DNA of 64,000 bases from Chryseobacterium daecheongense. Lineage in GTDB: Bacteria > Bacteroidota > Bacteroidia > Flavobacteriales > Weeksellaceae. Each line of letters starts with the position of its first letter. Positions within the stretch are counted from its first letter, which is position 1. Under the pieces are notes generated by a model that saw only the letters and a program-made list of their open reading frames with translations, was not told the DNA's origin and searched no databases. Location of the stretch: NCBI GenBank assembly GCA_027920525.1, contig CP115858.1, positions 1,736,001-1,800,000 on the forward strand, in the 5' to 3' direction. Below are positions 17,536 through 26,362 of the stretch, in pieces. Position numbers and translations under genes: made by a program.

Positions 17536-18597
17536 TTATTTGGTGTCAATAATTGAGAATTTGTAAATAGTTGAATGTTTATATACACTTCTAGGAGTTA
17601 GTACTGGTGATGGAAAATGAGATTGATTAATTGCGTCGGGAAAGTTTTGCGTTTCCAAACAAAACGACTCTCTTTCCTGGTATATGTGATCCTCTTTTCC
17701 TTTTTCGTTTTTTATCCAATTGGCAGTATATAATTGTAAGCCCGGCATAGTGGTAAATACTTCCATTTTTCTACCCGACCCTGGCTCTATAGCGGTAGCT
17801 ACTAAATCTAAACTATATATACCGTGTTTTAAAACAAAATTATGATCATATCCATTAGCAATAGCAAGTTGATCGTGATCACTATTAATTCTGTCTCCAA
17901 TACATGTCAGGGAGGTAAAATCAAACGGGGTATTTTTTACAGTTAAGATCTCACCCGTTGGTTCATGATTTTTTGTAAGAGGAGTGTAAAAATCAGCCTC
18001 GATCTGCAAGTGGTGGTTATTTATTGTTCCACTACCTTCTCCTGCCAAATTAAAATAAGAGTGATTCACAAGGCTGAGTATAGTTTCCTGATCTGTTGTT
18101 CCTGAATAATCTAATCTTAATTCATTATTTTCATTAATAGAATAGGTTACTGTTACAGTTACTGTACCCGGATAACCCTCATCCCCGTCAGGAGAAGTAT
18201 ATTGAAAGGTCACTTTTGAGGCGGAAGTCTCTTTAACATCCCATATTTTCTTATCAAAACCAATCAAACCACCGTGCAAATGATTACTCCCATCGTTAAC
18301 TGTTAATGAGTATTTTTTTCTGTTTAATGTAAATTTTCCTTTTTTGATACGATTAGCATATCGACCACAAATAGCTCCTTGATAAAGTTTATTATTATCA
18401 ATATATTCTTGTGCCGTATTATATCCTTGTACCACATCTGTCAATTTCCCCTCTTTATCTTTAACATTAATACTAACTATGATTGCACCATAATTAGTTA
18501 TCTGTACAATCATCCCATTCTTATTTTTCAAAGTGAATAATTGTACTTTCTGATTATTGTGAACTGTATTAAAAGCCACTTCACTGATAATACCCAT
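17536..18597 (-). CDS. galM: Aldose 1-epimerase (galactose mutarotase)
   Basis: A 353-residue mutarotase that interconverts alpha and beta galactose ahead of galactokinase. Family motifs are visible: QGAICGRYANRI, NDGSNHLHGG with a catalytic His, SLVNHSYFNLAGEG with the second His, and NGYDHNFVL with the substrate-binding Asp. The catalytic base Glu lies in SFCLETQNFPDA. There is no signal peptide, so it works in the cytosol. It is the last gene of the GH35-galT-galK-galM unit, 4 bp after galK. Confidence 0.95.
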   Translation of the reverse strand: MGIISEVAFNTVHNNQKVQLFTLKNKNGMIVQITNYGAIIVSINVKDKEGKLTDVVQGYNTAQEYIDNNKLYQGAICGRYANRIKKGKFTLNRKKYSLTVNDGSNHLHGGLIGFDKKIWDVKETSASKVTFQYTSPDGDEGYPGTVTVTVTYSINENNELRLDYSGTTDQETILSLVNHSYFNLAGEGSGTINNHHLQIEADFYTPLTKNHEPTGEILTVKNTPFDFTSLTCIGDRINSDHDQLAIANGYDHNFVLKHGIYSLDLVATAIEPGSGRKMEVFTTMPGLQLYTANWIKNEKGKEDHIYQERESFCLETQNFPDAINQSHFPSPVLTPRSVYKHSTIYKFSIIDTK

Positions 18598-18601
18598 TAT
18601 T

Positions 18602-19900
18602 TCAAAAATCTAATTTGACGGCTCCTTTTTGCCTGATAAATAAAGGATGACAAGAACCAGCACCAAATAAATGATTTAAAGTTGTAATGTATCTTTCAAG
18701 CAGATCTTCAGGAACAAAAGCTTGTATGGTTCCTGCGAATCCTCCTCCATGCACACGCCAGGCTCCACTACCTTTTAATACTACTTCGCTATATGCCAAT
18801 CCCAATGAAACTGCTTGTTCTTTTATGTTACTTGATACATAAACATTTTGATTGTACATATATGAACTATGCCCAGAATCTATTACCAATTGTAAAAATT
18901 TTTTAAAATCATTGTTCTCTAATGCCATTACTTCGTCTACTACCCGGTCATTTTCGCATTCAAAATGAATTGCTCTTAAAATAGCCCGATCTCCCACTTT
19001 CTGACGGATCGAAGGTGCAATATCCATTACTTTTTCCAAAGTAGTTTCTCTCAGCACACCGCATCCTAAATGGGTTGCAACGTCTTTCATCTCTTTAGGT
19101 AAAACAGCATATTCATTATTCAAATTTGTATGATCCCCTCGGGAATCTGTAATTACTAAAGAAAAGCCGGTAGATTCAAAATCAAAATCTACTTTTTTAA
19201 CAATAGGATTTGCTATATCAGCAAAATCAATGGATACCAATCCTCCTACCGAACAAGCTACCTGATCCATTAATCCACAAGGTTTTCCAAAGAAAACATT
19301 TTCTGCATATTGTCCTACACGAGCATTTAAGATGGGATCTAATTTACCTTCGTTAAATAAATGACTAACAATTACCCCGATTAATACTTCAAATGATGCA
19401 GACGAACTTAATCCTGAGCCTTTAGGAACACATCCGTCAATTACGGCATCGAATCCTCCTATTCCATATCCCAATTCCTTTAATCGAGCATTAATTCCAC
19501 GAACAAGAGCATCTGGAGTTAAAAATTCATTTTCGTTGGGAGCAAGATGATTTAAATCTACTTCAAATGATTGATAGCCTGAAGATTCAATCCGGATTAT
19601 ATTTGAATTATTTTTAGCTGCAATGGCAATATTATCTAAGTTTACCGCACCCGCTAATACGCGACCATGATTATGGTCTGTATGATTACCTCCAATTTCG
19701 GTTCTTCCCGGTGCGCTGAAAACAGAAATCTCTTTATCCCCAAAAACTTCTTTGAAACGGGACAATGTTTTGGTATATCGGACTGCTTGCTGATGTAATA
19801 ATTCTGAATTCCGCCCATATAATTCTCTAAAAAAGGGGATATTACCCTCTTTAATTATAGAATAAATATATTTAATATTTGACATTTTATTTGTATCCAA
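18602..19900 (-). CDS. galK: Galactokinase
   Basis: A 432-residue GHMP kinase that phosphorylates galactose at C1. The galactokinase signature GRTEIGGNHTDHNHG is near residues 64-78, the ATP loop is KGSGLSSSASFE, the catalytic-base motif is CGLMDQVACS, and the C-terminal GHMP motif is VHGGGFAGTIQAFVP. The chosen ATG gives a few extra residues (MDTNK) before an alternative ATG at 19885. It is slightly longer than the usual 380-400 residues because of an N-terminal extension. Spacing is 36 bp after galT and 4 bp before galM. Confidence 0.95.
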   Translation of the reverse strand: MDTNKMSNIKYIYSIIKEGNIPFFRELYGRNSELLHQQAVRYTKTLSRFKEVFGDKEISVFSAPGRTEIGGNHTDHNHGRVLAGAVNLDNIAIAAKNNSNIIRIESSGYQSFEVDLNHLAPNENEFLTPDALVRGINARLKELGYGIGGFDAVIDGCVPKGSGLSSSASFEVLIGVIVSHLFNEGKLDPILNARVGQYAENVFFGKPCGLMDQVACSVGGLVSIDFADIANPIVKKVDFDFESTGFSLVITDSRGDHTNLNNEYAVLPKEMKDVATHLGCGVLRETTLEKVMDIAPSIRQKVGDRAILRAIHFECENDRVVDEVMALENNDFKKFLQLVIDSGHSSYMYNQNVYVSSNIKEQAVSLGLAYSEVVLKGSGAWRVHGGGFAGTIQAFVPEDLLERYITTLNHLFGAGSCHPLFIRQKGAVKLDF

Positions 19901-19936
19901 TTTATAAAACAGTCTATTTTTTTATTAAGAGCTATT

Positions 19937-20986
19937 TTATTTACTTTTATAATGAATTGTTGAACTTTTTTTAAGAATGTCTGCGCTTTGTTCCGGAGTA
20001 ATATCTCTTTGTGCTTCTGCCAACATTTCATATCCTACCATAAATTTCTTCACACTAGCTGAGCGAAGTAAAGGGGGATAAAAATGCATATGAAAATGCC
20101 ATTCCTCATGTGATTCCAGATCTGTAGGTGCCTGATGTATTCCGGCAGAATAAGGGAAGGAAATAGAGAAAATATTATCGTATTTCACAGTTAAATCTTT
20201 CAATATTTGAGCAAATAAAACTTGATCTTCATGTGAAAAAGCAAGTAGGCTATTTAAGGGCATTTTACTAATAATCATTGTTTCAAATGGCCACGTTGCC
20301 CAAAATGGGACCAAGGCCACAAAAGCTTCATTTTCTAATATAATTCGCTCATTAATTTCTATTTCCCTTTGAAGATAATCAGACAGAAGGGTTGTTCCAT
20401 GTTTATCATAATAGTTCTTCAAATTTTGTTGTGTTTTAGCTACCTGGGAAGGAATAGATAACTGTGCCCAAATCTGCCCATGAGGATGAGGATTACTACA
20501 GCCCATAATTGCCCCTTTATTTTCAAAAATCTGAACATGATTAATGTAATCTAGCCTTCCCAGATTCTGATATTCTTCTTTCCAGACAGACACAACGTTT
20601 GTAATTGCTTCTACAGACATTTCAGGAAGAGTCAATGAATGGTCATGTGAAAAGCAAATTACACGATTAATTCCTCTTTCAGGTTCAGTTTTAAATAATT
20701 CATCCTCGGTTTTATCAAAGGTTACTCCTTCGCTCAATAAAGCTCCAAAATCATTATCGAATACATACACACCCTCATACTGGGGGTTTTTGACTCCGTT
20801 AACTCTTGAATTTCCCGGGCATAAATAACATTCGGGGTCATATTGATTTTGAACGTTTGGCAATGGTTCTTCCTGTTGTCCTTGCCATGGCCGCTTTGCT
20901 CTTTGTGGTGATACTAAAACCCATTCATCCAATAAAGGATTATATCTTCTATGTGGATGATCTTTGCTGTTAAATGAACTACTCAT
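19937..20986 (-). CDS. galT: Galactose-1-phosphate uridylyltransferase
   Basis: A 349-residue HIT-superfamily enzyme of the Leloir pathway that swaps UMP between UDP-glucose and galactose 1-phosphate. The active-site motif CSNPHPHGQIWAQ carries the HxHxQ with the uridylylated His. The N-terminal RRYNPLLDEWVLVSPQRAKRPWQGQ is a hallmark of GalT, and a Zn-type CYLCPGN is present. galE is not in this window, so UDP-galactose epimerisation must be encoded elsewhere. It starts 16 bp after the GH35 gene. Confidence 0.96.
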   Translation of the reverse strand: MSSSFNSKDHPHRRYNPLLDEWVLVSPQRAKRPWQGQQEEPLPNVQNQYDPECYLCPGNSRVNGVKNPQYEGVYVFDNDFGALLSEGVTFDKTEDELFKTEPERGINRVICFSHDHSLTLPEMSVEAITNVVSVWKEEYQNLGRLDYINHVQIFENKGAIMGCSNPHPHGQIWAQLSIPSQVAKTQQNLKNYYDKHGTTLLSDYLQREIEINERIILENEAFVALVPFWATWPFETMIISKMPLNSLLAFSHEDQVLFAQILKDLTVKYDNIFSISFPYSAGIHQAPTDLESHEEWHFHMHFYPPLLRSASVKKFMVGYEMLAEAQRDITPEQSADILKKSSTIHYKSK

Positions 20987-21002
20987 ATTGAGTTTCTTTA
21001 TA

Positions 21003-22886
21003 TCAGTTTAGCCCTTTTTCAGGGTTTAACTTGTCCAAAATAGGTTCGGTTAATGTATTTAATTCTGTATTAATTTTATTATTTTTCTGTTCAAAAATAA
21101 CAATCTCATTATTACCCTTTTTTAAATAACACCCGGGTAAATATAATGTCTGTTGTGGCCCTACTGACCAATACCTTCCTAAATTAATACCATTAACAAA
21201 TACAATTCCTTTTCCAAAAGGCCGCATATCCAAGAAAGTATCTCCCACTTTTGATACATTAAAATTTCCTTTGTAGATAGCTGGTCTATTCTCTTTTAGA
21301 TCTGATTTTTGTTTTGCATCAATTACCGGAGCCTTTTCAAAAGGAAGCCCATACATCTCCCAATCTCCGGTGATTTTTCGATCATTAATAAATACAGGAG
21401 AAATAATTCCTTTTGTATTCTTATTAATAGCAGCTCCATAATTAATTCTTCCCATGTTTTCTACCAAAATATCTAATTTTCCATTGAAGGGTATATTAAC
21501 TTCACATTCATATTTTTTATAATAACGATTAAGCTCTCCAACTTTTTCTCCATTCACATAAACAATCGCATAATCTCTTAATCCATCAAGTTTTAAAGTT
21601 CCTTTAATTGGCTGATTAAAGTTTTTGCTGTACCAGACATAGCCATACCCCTGATTTAATTGCTCAAAAGTCAAAGGATCATCATTAATTACTGGCTTTA
21701 CATTATTTTTTAAATTTTCTAAATCTATTGCCTGAGACAATTTAATACCCTGAATCTGAATGACTGGAATTTTTGCAGGAATAGGAGGCGTAGAAGAATT
21801 TTTTAATAATTCTCTTAATTTCAAATACTTTTCAGTCTCCCAACCTGCCTCAGTAATGGGAGCATCATAATCATAACTGGTCATACTCGGTTGTATGTCA
21901 TGATCTTTATCGTAATTAGCTCCAGAGGTAAACCCAAAGTTAGTTCCTCCATGCACCATGTAAATATTAAAAGAAATATCATTATTCATGAATTTTTCAA
22001 TATGGCTTTTTACTCTTTCCGCGGCTTTACGAGGGAAAGGTTCTGCCCAATGATCTAACCACCCGGGATAGTATTCCGCTACCATAAAAGGACCTTCTCC
22101 ATTATGAAATTTCTTTACCTCTTTCTTAATATTTTCTGGATCTTCATCTCCATTTGCAGTCGGCAAAGCGCCGGACAAAGCACCTCCTTCAAATAACCAG
22201 TCTCCATCTGAAGTAAAAAACTCCATCCCTTTGAAACCAACTTCTTTTAATTGATCAAATACAGATGAACTATATTTTTTATGATCCTCCATTTTAATAT
22301 CTTCCCGTTGACTAACGAAAGATCCAAATTCATTTTCTCCCTGCACCATTATAATAGGACCACCATTAACAATCAGATAAGGTTTTACCACCTTATAAAG
22401 TTCTGTGAAATATGCTTTTGTTGAATGTAAAAAAGAAGTATTGTATTCTCTGATTTTCATATCCTTGTCATTTTGCAAAAACCAAGGATAACCTCCGAAT
22501 TCCCATTCTGCACACACATAAGGTCCCGGGCGAAGAATTACCATTAAGCCTTCTTCTTTTGCTATTTTTAAGAATTCAGGTAAGTTTCGGTTCCCGGTTT
22601 GAAAATCCCATTTTCCAGGAGCTATTTCATGATAATTCCAAAATACATATGTAGCTATTGTATTTAGTCCCATCGCCTTAACCATTTTTAAGCGATGTCT
22701 CCAATAATCATGAGGAATTCTAGCGTAATGAATCTCACCTGAATGCAATTTAACTGCCTGTCCGTTAAATTTAAATTCTCCATTCTCGATTTTGAAAGAT
22801 TCATATTTAATAGGTTTCTGTTGTGCATTTATCGAACTTGCCCCTACTAAGCACAAGGCTAAAATTATATTTTTAATAAGCTTCAT
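21003..22886 (-). CDS. Beta-galactosidase, glycoside hydrolase family 35
   Basis: A 627-residue enzyme with a signal peptide (MKLIKNIILALCLVGASSINA), so periplasmic or exported. The GH35 TIM barrel contains VQGENEFGS with the acid/base Glu186 and FMVAEYYPGW with the nucleophile Glu271, each at the expected spacing. C-terminal beta-sandwich domains follow (GPQQTLYLPGCYLKKGNNEI). GH35 enzymes remove terminal beta-galactose, including beta-1,3 linkages. It is the first gene of the Leloir operon, which places galactose release and catabolism together. A 37-bp operator and a promoter lie just upstream. Confidence 0.95.
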   Translation of the reverse strand: MKLIKNIILALCLVGASSINAQQKPIKYESFKIENGEFKFNGQAVKLHSGEIHYARIPHDYWRHRLKMVKAMGLNTIATYVFWNYHEIAPGKWDFQTGNRNLPEFLKIAKEEGLMVILRPGPYVCAEWEFGGYPWFLQNDKDMKIREYNTSFLHSTKAYFTELYKVVKPYLIVNGGPIIMVQGENEFGSFVSQREDIKMEDHKKYSSSVFDQLKEVGFKGMEFFTSDGDWLFEGGALSGALPTANGDEDPENIKKEVKKFHNGEGPFMVAEYYPGWLDHWAEPFPRKAAERVKSHIEKFMNNDISFNIYMVHGGTNFGFTSGANYDKDHDIQPSMTSYDYDAPITEAGWETEKYLKLRELLKNSSTPPIPAKIPVIQIQGIKLSQAIDLENLKNNVKPVINDDPLTFEQLNQGYGYVWYSKNFNQPIKGTLKLDGLRDYAIVYVNGEKVGELNRYYKKYECEVNIPFNGKLDILVENMGRINYGAAINKNTKGIISPVFINDRKITGDWEMYGLPFEKAPVIDAKQKSDLKENRPAIYKGNFNVSKVGDTFLDMRPFGKGIVFVNGINLGRYWSVGPQQTLYLPGCYLKKGNNEIVIFEQKNNKINTELNTLTEPILDKLNPEKGLN

Positions 22887-22921
22887 CGTAATGTATTATA
22901 AATCTAGTTTAGTTAATAAAA

Positions 22922-22929
22922 TAAATTTA
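22922..22929 (-). promoter_or_regulatory. -7 box of the GH35-galTKM operon
   Basis: TAAATTTA on the minus strand, one base off TAnnTTTG. It lies 22 bp downstream of the operator's inverted repeat, the same distance as at the symporter and SusC promoters. Confidence 0.55.
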
Positions 22930-22951
22930 TAAATTTACCAGACACTACCAT

Positions 22952-22988
22952 ACTAGTTCCTACCGGTTTTTATAGCTTTACTACCAGT
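22952..22988 (-). promoter_or_regulatory. 37-bp composite operator, copy a (GH35 operon)
   Basis: Read on the plus strand: imperfect inverted repeat ACTAGT-TCCT-ACCGGT (22952-22967), a TTTTTA spacer, then half-site ACCAGT at 22983-22988. The inverted repeat faces the regulated gene. It matches the other three copies in length and layout. It probably binds the GntR-type regulator encoded at 25156. Confidence 0.7.
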
Positions 22989-23005
22989 TTAAAATTTGGA
23001 AATAT

Positions 23006-23121
23006 ATCGAGGTTTATTAAAATAATTCGCTATTCGGTTCTACCCAAATACCAACAGATTATAAATTCCATTGAGCAAGGCTAAAGGATGAAAAACTACT
23101 TTCTATAAAAGTGTCTATGTA
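23006..23121 (+). pseudogene. Decayed 5' fragment of a paralogue of the island regulator
   Basis: This stretch aligns with the first ~120 bp of the regulator gene at 25156. About 30 consecutive bases around AAATACCAACAGATTATAAA are identical. The start codon is lost (ATGAAAC became CGAGGT), a deletion of roughly 20 bp follows, and the rest is gone. The operator upstream of it (22952-22988) is also the equivalent of the operator upstream of the intact gene. It is a relic of a duplicated regulator-plus-operator segment. Confidence 0.75.
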
Positions 23122-23183
23122 ATAAATTATAGCAAAAAATCAACATTTCTCATTTTCCTCAAATACAAAACTCAAAATTTCTA

Positions 23184-24911
23184 TTACCAAAAACGAACAT
23201 ATATAGCAGTTAGAAGTAATAAAATAATGACAATCAGGAATAATGTTCTATTGTCCACACTGAACATATTTTTGTTTGTGACAAAAGCCTTTGGATTTAC
23301 TTTTGGTTCAAAAAAACTTAAGAGAATCATTACAACTGCAGTAATGAAAAATGACCAGCCCATATTGATAAGGAAAGGAATCTCTGTAATGGTTTTCACC
23401 ACACCGTTTTCCAATTTTTCATAAGTGAATGCTGTATAAATCCATGTTTCTTTTCCAAACAGGCCAACTGCAAAGCTGTTAAAGAAAATAGATAATAAAA
23501 AACCAAGAATAACTCCAACTATAGCAGCGGTTCCGGTAGTTCTTTTCCAAAACATTCCTAAAATAAACATAGCAAATACACCCGGACTAATAAAGCCAGT
23601 ATATTTTTGTATAAATGTGAAACCGCCTTCTCCACCGATTCCCAAAATATCTGTCCATGTAAATACCAAAGCAATAAGCATAGCCACTATAATTGCCCAA
23701 CGTCCTGTTCTTACCATTTGCATTTCAGAGGTGTTGGTGTTTAAATATTTTTTATAAATGTCTAAAGTGAAAATTGTAGATATACTATTTACTTTTCCAG
23801 CAAGTGATGCGACTATTGCAGCTGTTAAAGCAGCAACCGCAAGACCTTTAAGCCCAGATGGAAGCAACCCCAATATTGCAGAATAAGCACTATCTTTTAC
23901 CCCATTAAAAATTGACAAATGACCTTTTGTATAGAGTACATAAGCTGCAATCCCAGGAAGTACAACAATTACAGGCATAAAAAGCTTTAAAAATCCTGCA
24001 AATAAAATTCCTGTTCTTGCTGTTTTCAAATCTGCTCCTAATGCTCTTTGGGTAATGTATTGGTTACATCCCCAATAATTAAGTTGTACAATCCATTGTC
24101 CAGCAAAATACATCGCTAAGCCAGGCAAAACCACATATTTCTGTACCGCTAAATTTTCCGGCATTGATAAAGAAGTTGTTGTTATTTGTGGTTTATTTAG
24201 AATGAGTTTGAAATGTCCCGGAGCTTCTTTCAAAAGGGTATCTAAACCCGTTAAGGCATTTCCAATAGCAGCACCGTTAATTCTTTGATCCACGACCTGT
24301 AATGCCATGTAAACTGTAGCAAAACCACCAATAACAAGAACTGTTACTTGAATAACATCCGTATAGCCAATGACTTTCATTCCCCCCAATCCAATAAACA
24401 AAGCCATTAGTAAAAGTGCAATCATGATGATATGCAGGTGGCCTCCACCAAGCAATGAATCAATAGCTACAGCTCCTAAATAAAGAATAGAAGTAAGATT
24501 AACAATTACATACAAAAATAGCCAAAAAACAGCCATAATAAGGGAAACAGACTTATTATATCGTGTTTCCAAAAACTGGGGCATCGTATAAATCTTATTT
24601 TTGAGATAAATCGGAATAAACCATACTGCAATAATGATTAGGGCAATTGCAGCCAGCCATTCGTAGACGGCAACAGCTACTCCTATGAAGAAGCCTTCTC
24701 CACTCATCCCAATAAATTGTTCTGCCGAAATATTAGATGCAATCAGGCTCGCTCCAATTGCCCACCACGTAAGTGAGCCTTCTGCAAGGAAATAATCTTT
24801 ACTTCCTGTCGTTTTTGATTTCTTTCGCTTGTATATCCATAAGCCATATGCTGTTACAACCGAAAAATACATTAGAAATATAACAAAATCAAGAGTCGAA
24901 AGTTTTCCCAC
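23184..24911 (-). CDS. Sodium/solute symporter (SSS family, SGLT-like sugar transporter)
   Basis: A 575-residue inner-membrane protein with about 14 membrane segments. The SSS signature regions are ASLIASNISAEQFIGMSG, GGMKVIGYTDVIQV, and the sodium-site helix ALTAAIVASLAGKVNSISTI. The length and the NYWGCNQYITQRALG region fit SGLT-type sugar symporters such as the Vibrio galactose transporter. By context it imports galactose or a galactoside released by the island enzymes. Its promoter and operator sit between it and the divergent regulator gene. The substrate is inferred. Confidence 0.9.
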   Translation of the reverse strand: MGKLSTLDFVIFLMYFSVVTAYGLWIYKRKKSKTTGSKDYFLAEGSLTWWAIGASLIASNISAEQFIGMSGEGFFIGVAVAVYEWLAAIALIIIAVWFIPIYLKNKIYTMPQFLETRYNKSVSLIMAVFWLFLYVIVNLTSILYLGAVAIDSLLGGGHLHIIMIALLLMALFIGLGGMKVIGYTDVIQVTVLVIGGFATVYMALQVVDQRINGAAIGNALTGLDTLLKEAPGHFKLILNKPQITTTSLSMPENLAVQKYVVLPGLAMYFAGQWIVQLNYWGCNQYITQRALGADLKTARTGILFAGFLKLFMPVIVVLPGIAAYVLYTKGHLSIFNGVKDSAYSAILGLLPSGLKGLAVAALTAAIVASLAGKVNSISTIFTLDIYKKYLNTNTSEMQMVRTGRWAIIVAMLIALVFTWTDILGIGGEGGFTFIQKYTGFISPGVFAMFILGMFWKRTTGTAAIVGVILGFLLSIFFNSFAVGLFGKETWIYTAFTYEKLENGVVKTITEIPFLINMGWSFFITAVVMILLSFFEPKVNPKAFVTNKNMFSVDNRTLFLIVIILLLLTAIYVRFW

Positions 24912-25069
24912 GCTTAAAAATTTTTATAGTAAGTTTATCATAGATTTGTACACTTTTTAGCACTTTTATATACTCTAAAGTATTTAATAATTTACCGTCC
25001 CTAATAGATCATTTAAAATAAAATTGAATCTTTTGCAGCAAAATCACACAAAAGAAAACATTATCTTAC

Positions 25070-25077
25070 CAAATATA
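25070..25077 (-). promoter_or_regulatory. -7 box of the symporter gene
   Basis: TATATTTG on the minus strand, a full TAnnTTTG match, 22 bp from the operator's inverted repeat. It implies a leader of about 150 nt before the start at 24911. Confidence 0.65.
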
Positions 25078-25099
25078 TAAATTTGGAAAACGCATCCAT

Positions 25100-25136
25100 A
25101 CTTGTTCCTACCAGTTTTTGTATATTCACCACTAGT
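25100..25136 (-). promoter_or_regulatory. 37-bp composite operator, copy b (symporter/regulator)
   Basis: Plus strand: ACTTGT-TCCT-ACCAGT at 25100-25115, a TTTTTG spacer, then half-site ACTAGT at 25131-25136. The orientation matches the symporter promoter. Its right end is only 19 bp from the regulator ATG, so autoregulation is also likely. Confidence 0.75.
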
Positions 25137-25155
25137 TTTAAAAAATTGGAATATC

Positions 25156-26154
25156 ATGAAACTTATTAAAATAACTCCCGATTCTGTTATCCCTAAATAC
25201 CAACAGATTATAAATTCCATTGAACAGGCTCTTGCTCAACAACTGCTAAAAAAAAATGACAAGCTACCTTCCATAAATAAAGTATGCATGGAATTTGGCA
25301 TTTCTAGAGACACTGTCCTATATGCCTACGAAACATTGAAAAAGAGAGGAATAGTAAATGCCATTTTAGGTAAAGGGTACTACATAAAAAGTACTGATTG
25401 GAATTTTGAAGAGCGAATTTTTCTATTATTTGATGAGCTTAATGCTTTCAAGGAAACACTATATAATTCATTTTTGGAAGAGTTACAACAAAGATCTAAT
25501 ATCCATGTTTTTTTCCACTACTTCAATATAGATGTCTTCAAGAAATTAATCGAAGAAAATAATGGAAACTACACAAAGTACATAATTATGCCGGGCAATA
25601 TGAATAATACGGCGCCCATTATTAAGATGCTTCCAAAGAAGGATGTTTATATATTAGATCAAACCAATTTACATTTAAGAGAATATTCATCAGTCTATCA
25701 GAATTTCGCAAAAGACATGTATAATGGTCTATCAAAAGCGAAAGCTTTGCTTAAAGCACACCAAAGACTGATTCTTATTTTTCCAGGAGAAAAAGAACCT
25801 ATAGGTATGGTAGAAGGATTTACCAGTTTTTGTGAGCAGCATAAAAAGAAACATATCATTATCAATAATTTTACCGACGAGGAAATACTGGATGGAGATG
25901 TATTCATAATTCCTGATGATAAACACTTGGTAAATGTTATTAAACAATCTAAAAAGCAGAAGCTAAAGATTAAAAAGGATTTCGGAATTATCTCCTACAA
26001 CGAAACGCCTCTTAAAGGTATTGTAGAAAGTGGTATTACTACAATTTCCACGGATTTTTGGCAAATGGGAAAGATCTTAGCAGAAATGATTCTTAATTCC
26101 AAACAAGAAAGGATCGAAAATGCGTCTGATCTAATTATCAGGAATTCCTTATAA
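25156..26154 (+). CDS. GntR-family regulator with LacI-type sugar-sensing domain (AraR-like)
   Basis: 332 residues from ATG 25156. The frame is open from TTG 25102, but that would place coding sequence across the operator. The N-terminal winged helix (residues 1-75) has IPKYQQIINSIEQAL, LPSINKVCMEFGISRDTV and a GKGYYI wing. Residues ~90-330 look like a periplasmic-binding-protein sensor (IIMPGNMNN, VFIIPDD, DFGIISYNETPLKG). This pairing is that of AraR in Bacillus and sugar regulators of Bacteroidota. It is the likely reader of the four 37-bp operators, and galactose or a galactoside the likely effector. Confidence 0.85.
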   Translation: MKLIKITPDSVIPKYQQIINSIEQALAQQLLKKNDKLPSINKVCMEFGISRDTVLYAYETLKKRGIVNAILGKGYYIKSTDWNFEERIFLLFDELNAFKETLYNSFLEELQQRSNIHVFFHYFNIDVFKKLIEENNGNYTKYIIMPGNMNNTAPIIKMLPKKDVYILDQTNLHLREYSSVYQNFAKDMYNGLSKAKALLKAHQRLILIFPGEKEPIGMVEGFTSFCEQHKKKHIIINNFTDEEILDGDVFIIPDDKHLVNVIKQSKKQKLKIKKDFGIISYNETPLKGIVESGITTISTDFWQMGKILAEMILNSKQERIENASDLIIRNSL

Positions 26155-26256
26155 ATGATTTGAATTAATATTTTTTACCTGAAATTATTTAAAAAAAATA
26201 CAAACAAAAGCTAAATAGGGCATCATTCTGAACGAATTTATGCTTGTTTTTGAAAA

Positions 26257-26293
26257 AAGGCTCGGATTCTAAAATCCAAGCCTTGACTTTTTA
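26257..26293. terminator. Terminator between the regulator and the GH31 gene
   Basis: Stem AAGGCTcGGATT/AATCCaAGCCTT (26257-26284) with a CTAA loop, followed by a T-rich tract. It lies between two convergent genes. Confidence 0.7.
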
Positions 26294-26362
26294 ACTTACT
26301 CATATCGTGAGATGGTGTCAAAAAATGTAAATTCTTTCTTTTGCTTTTAAATAATTTCGTAA

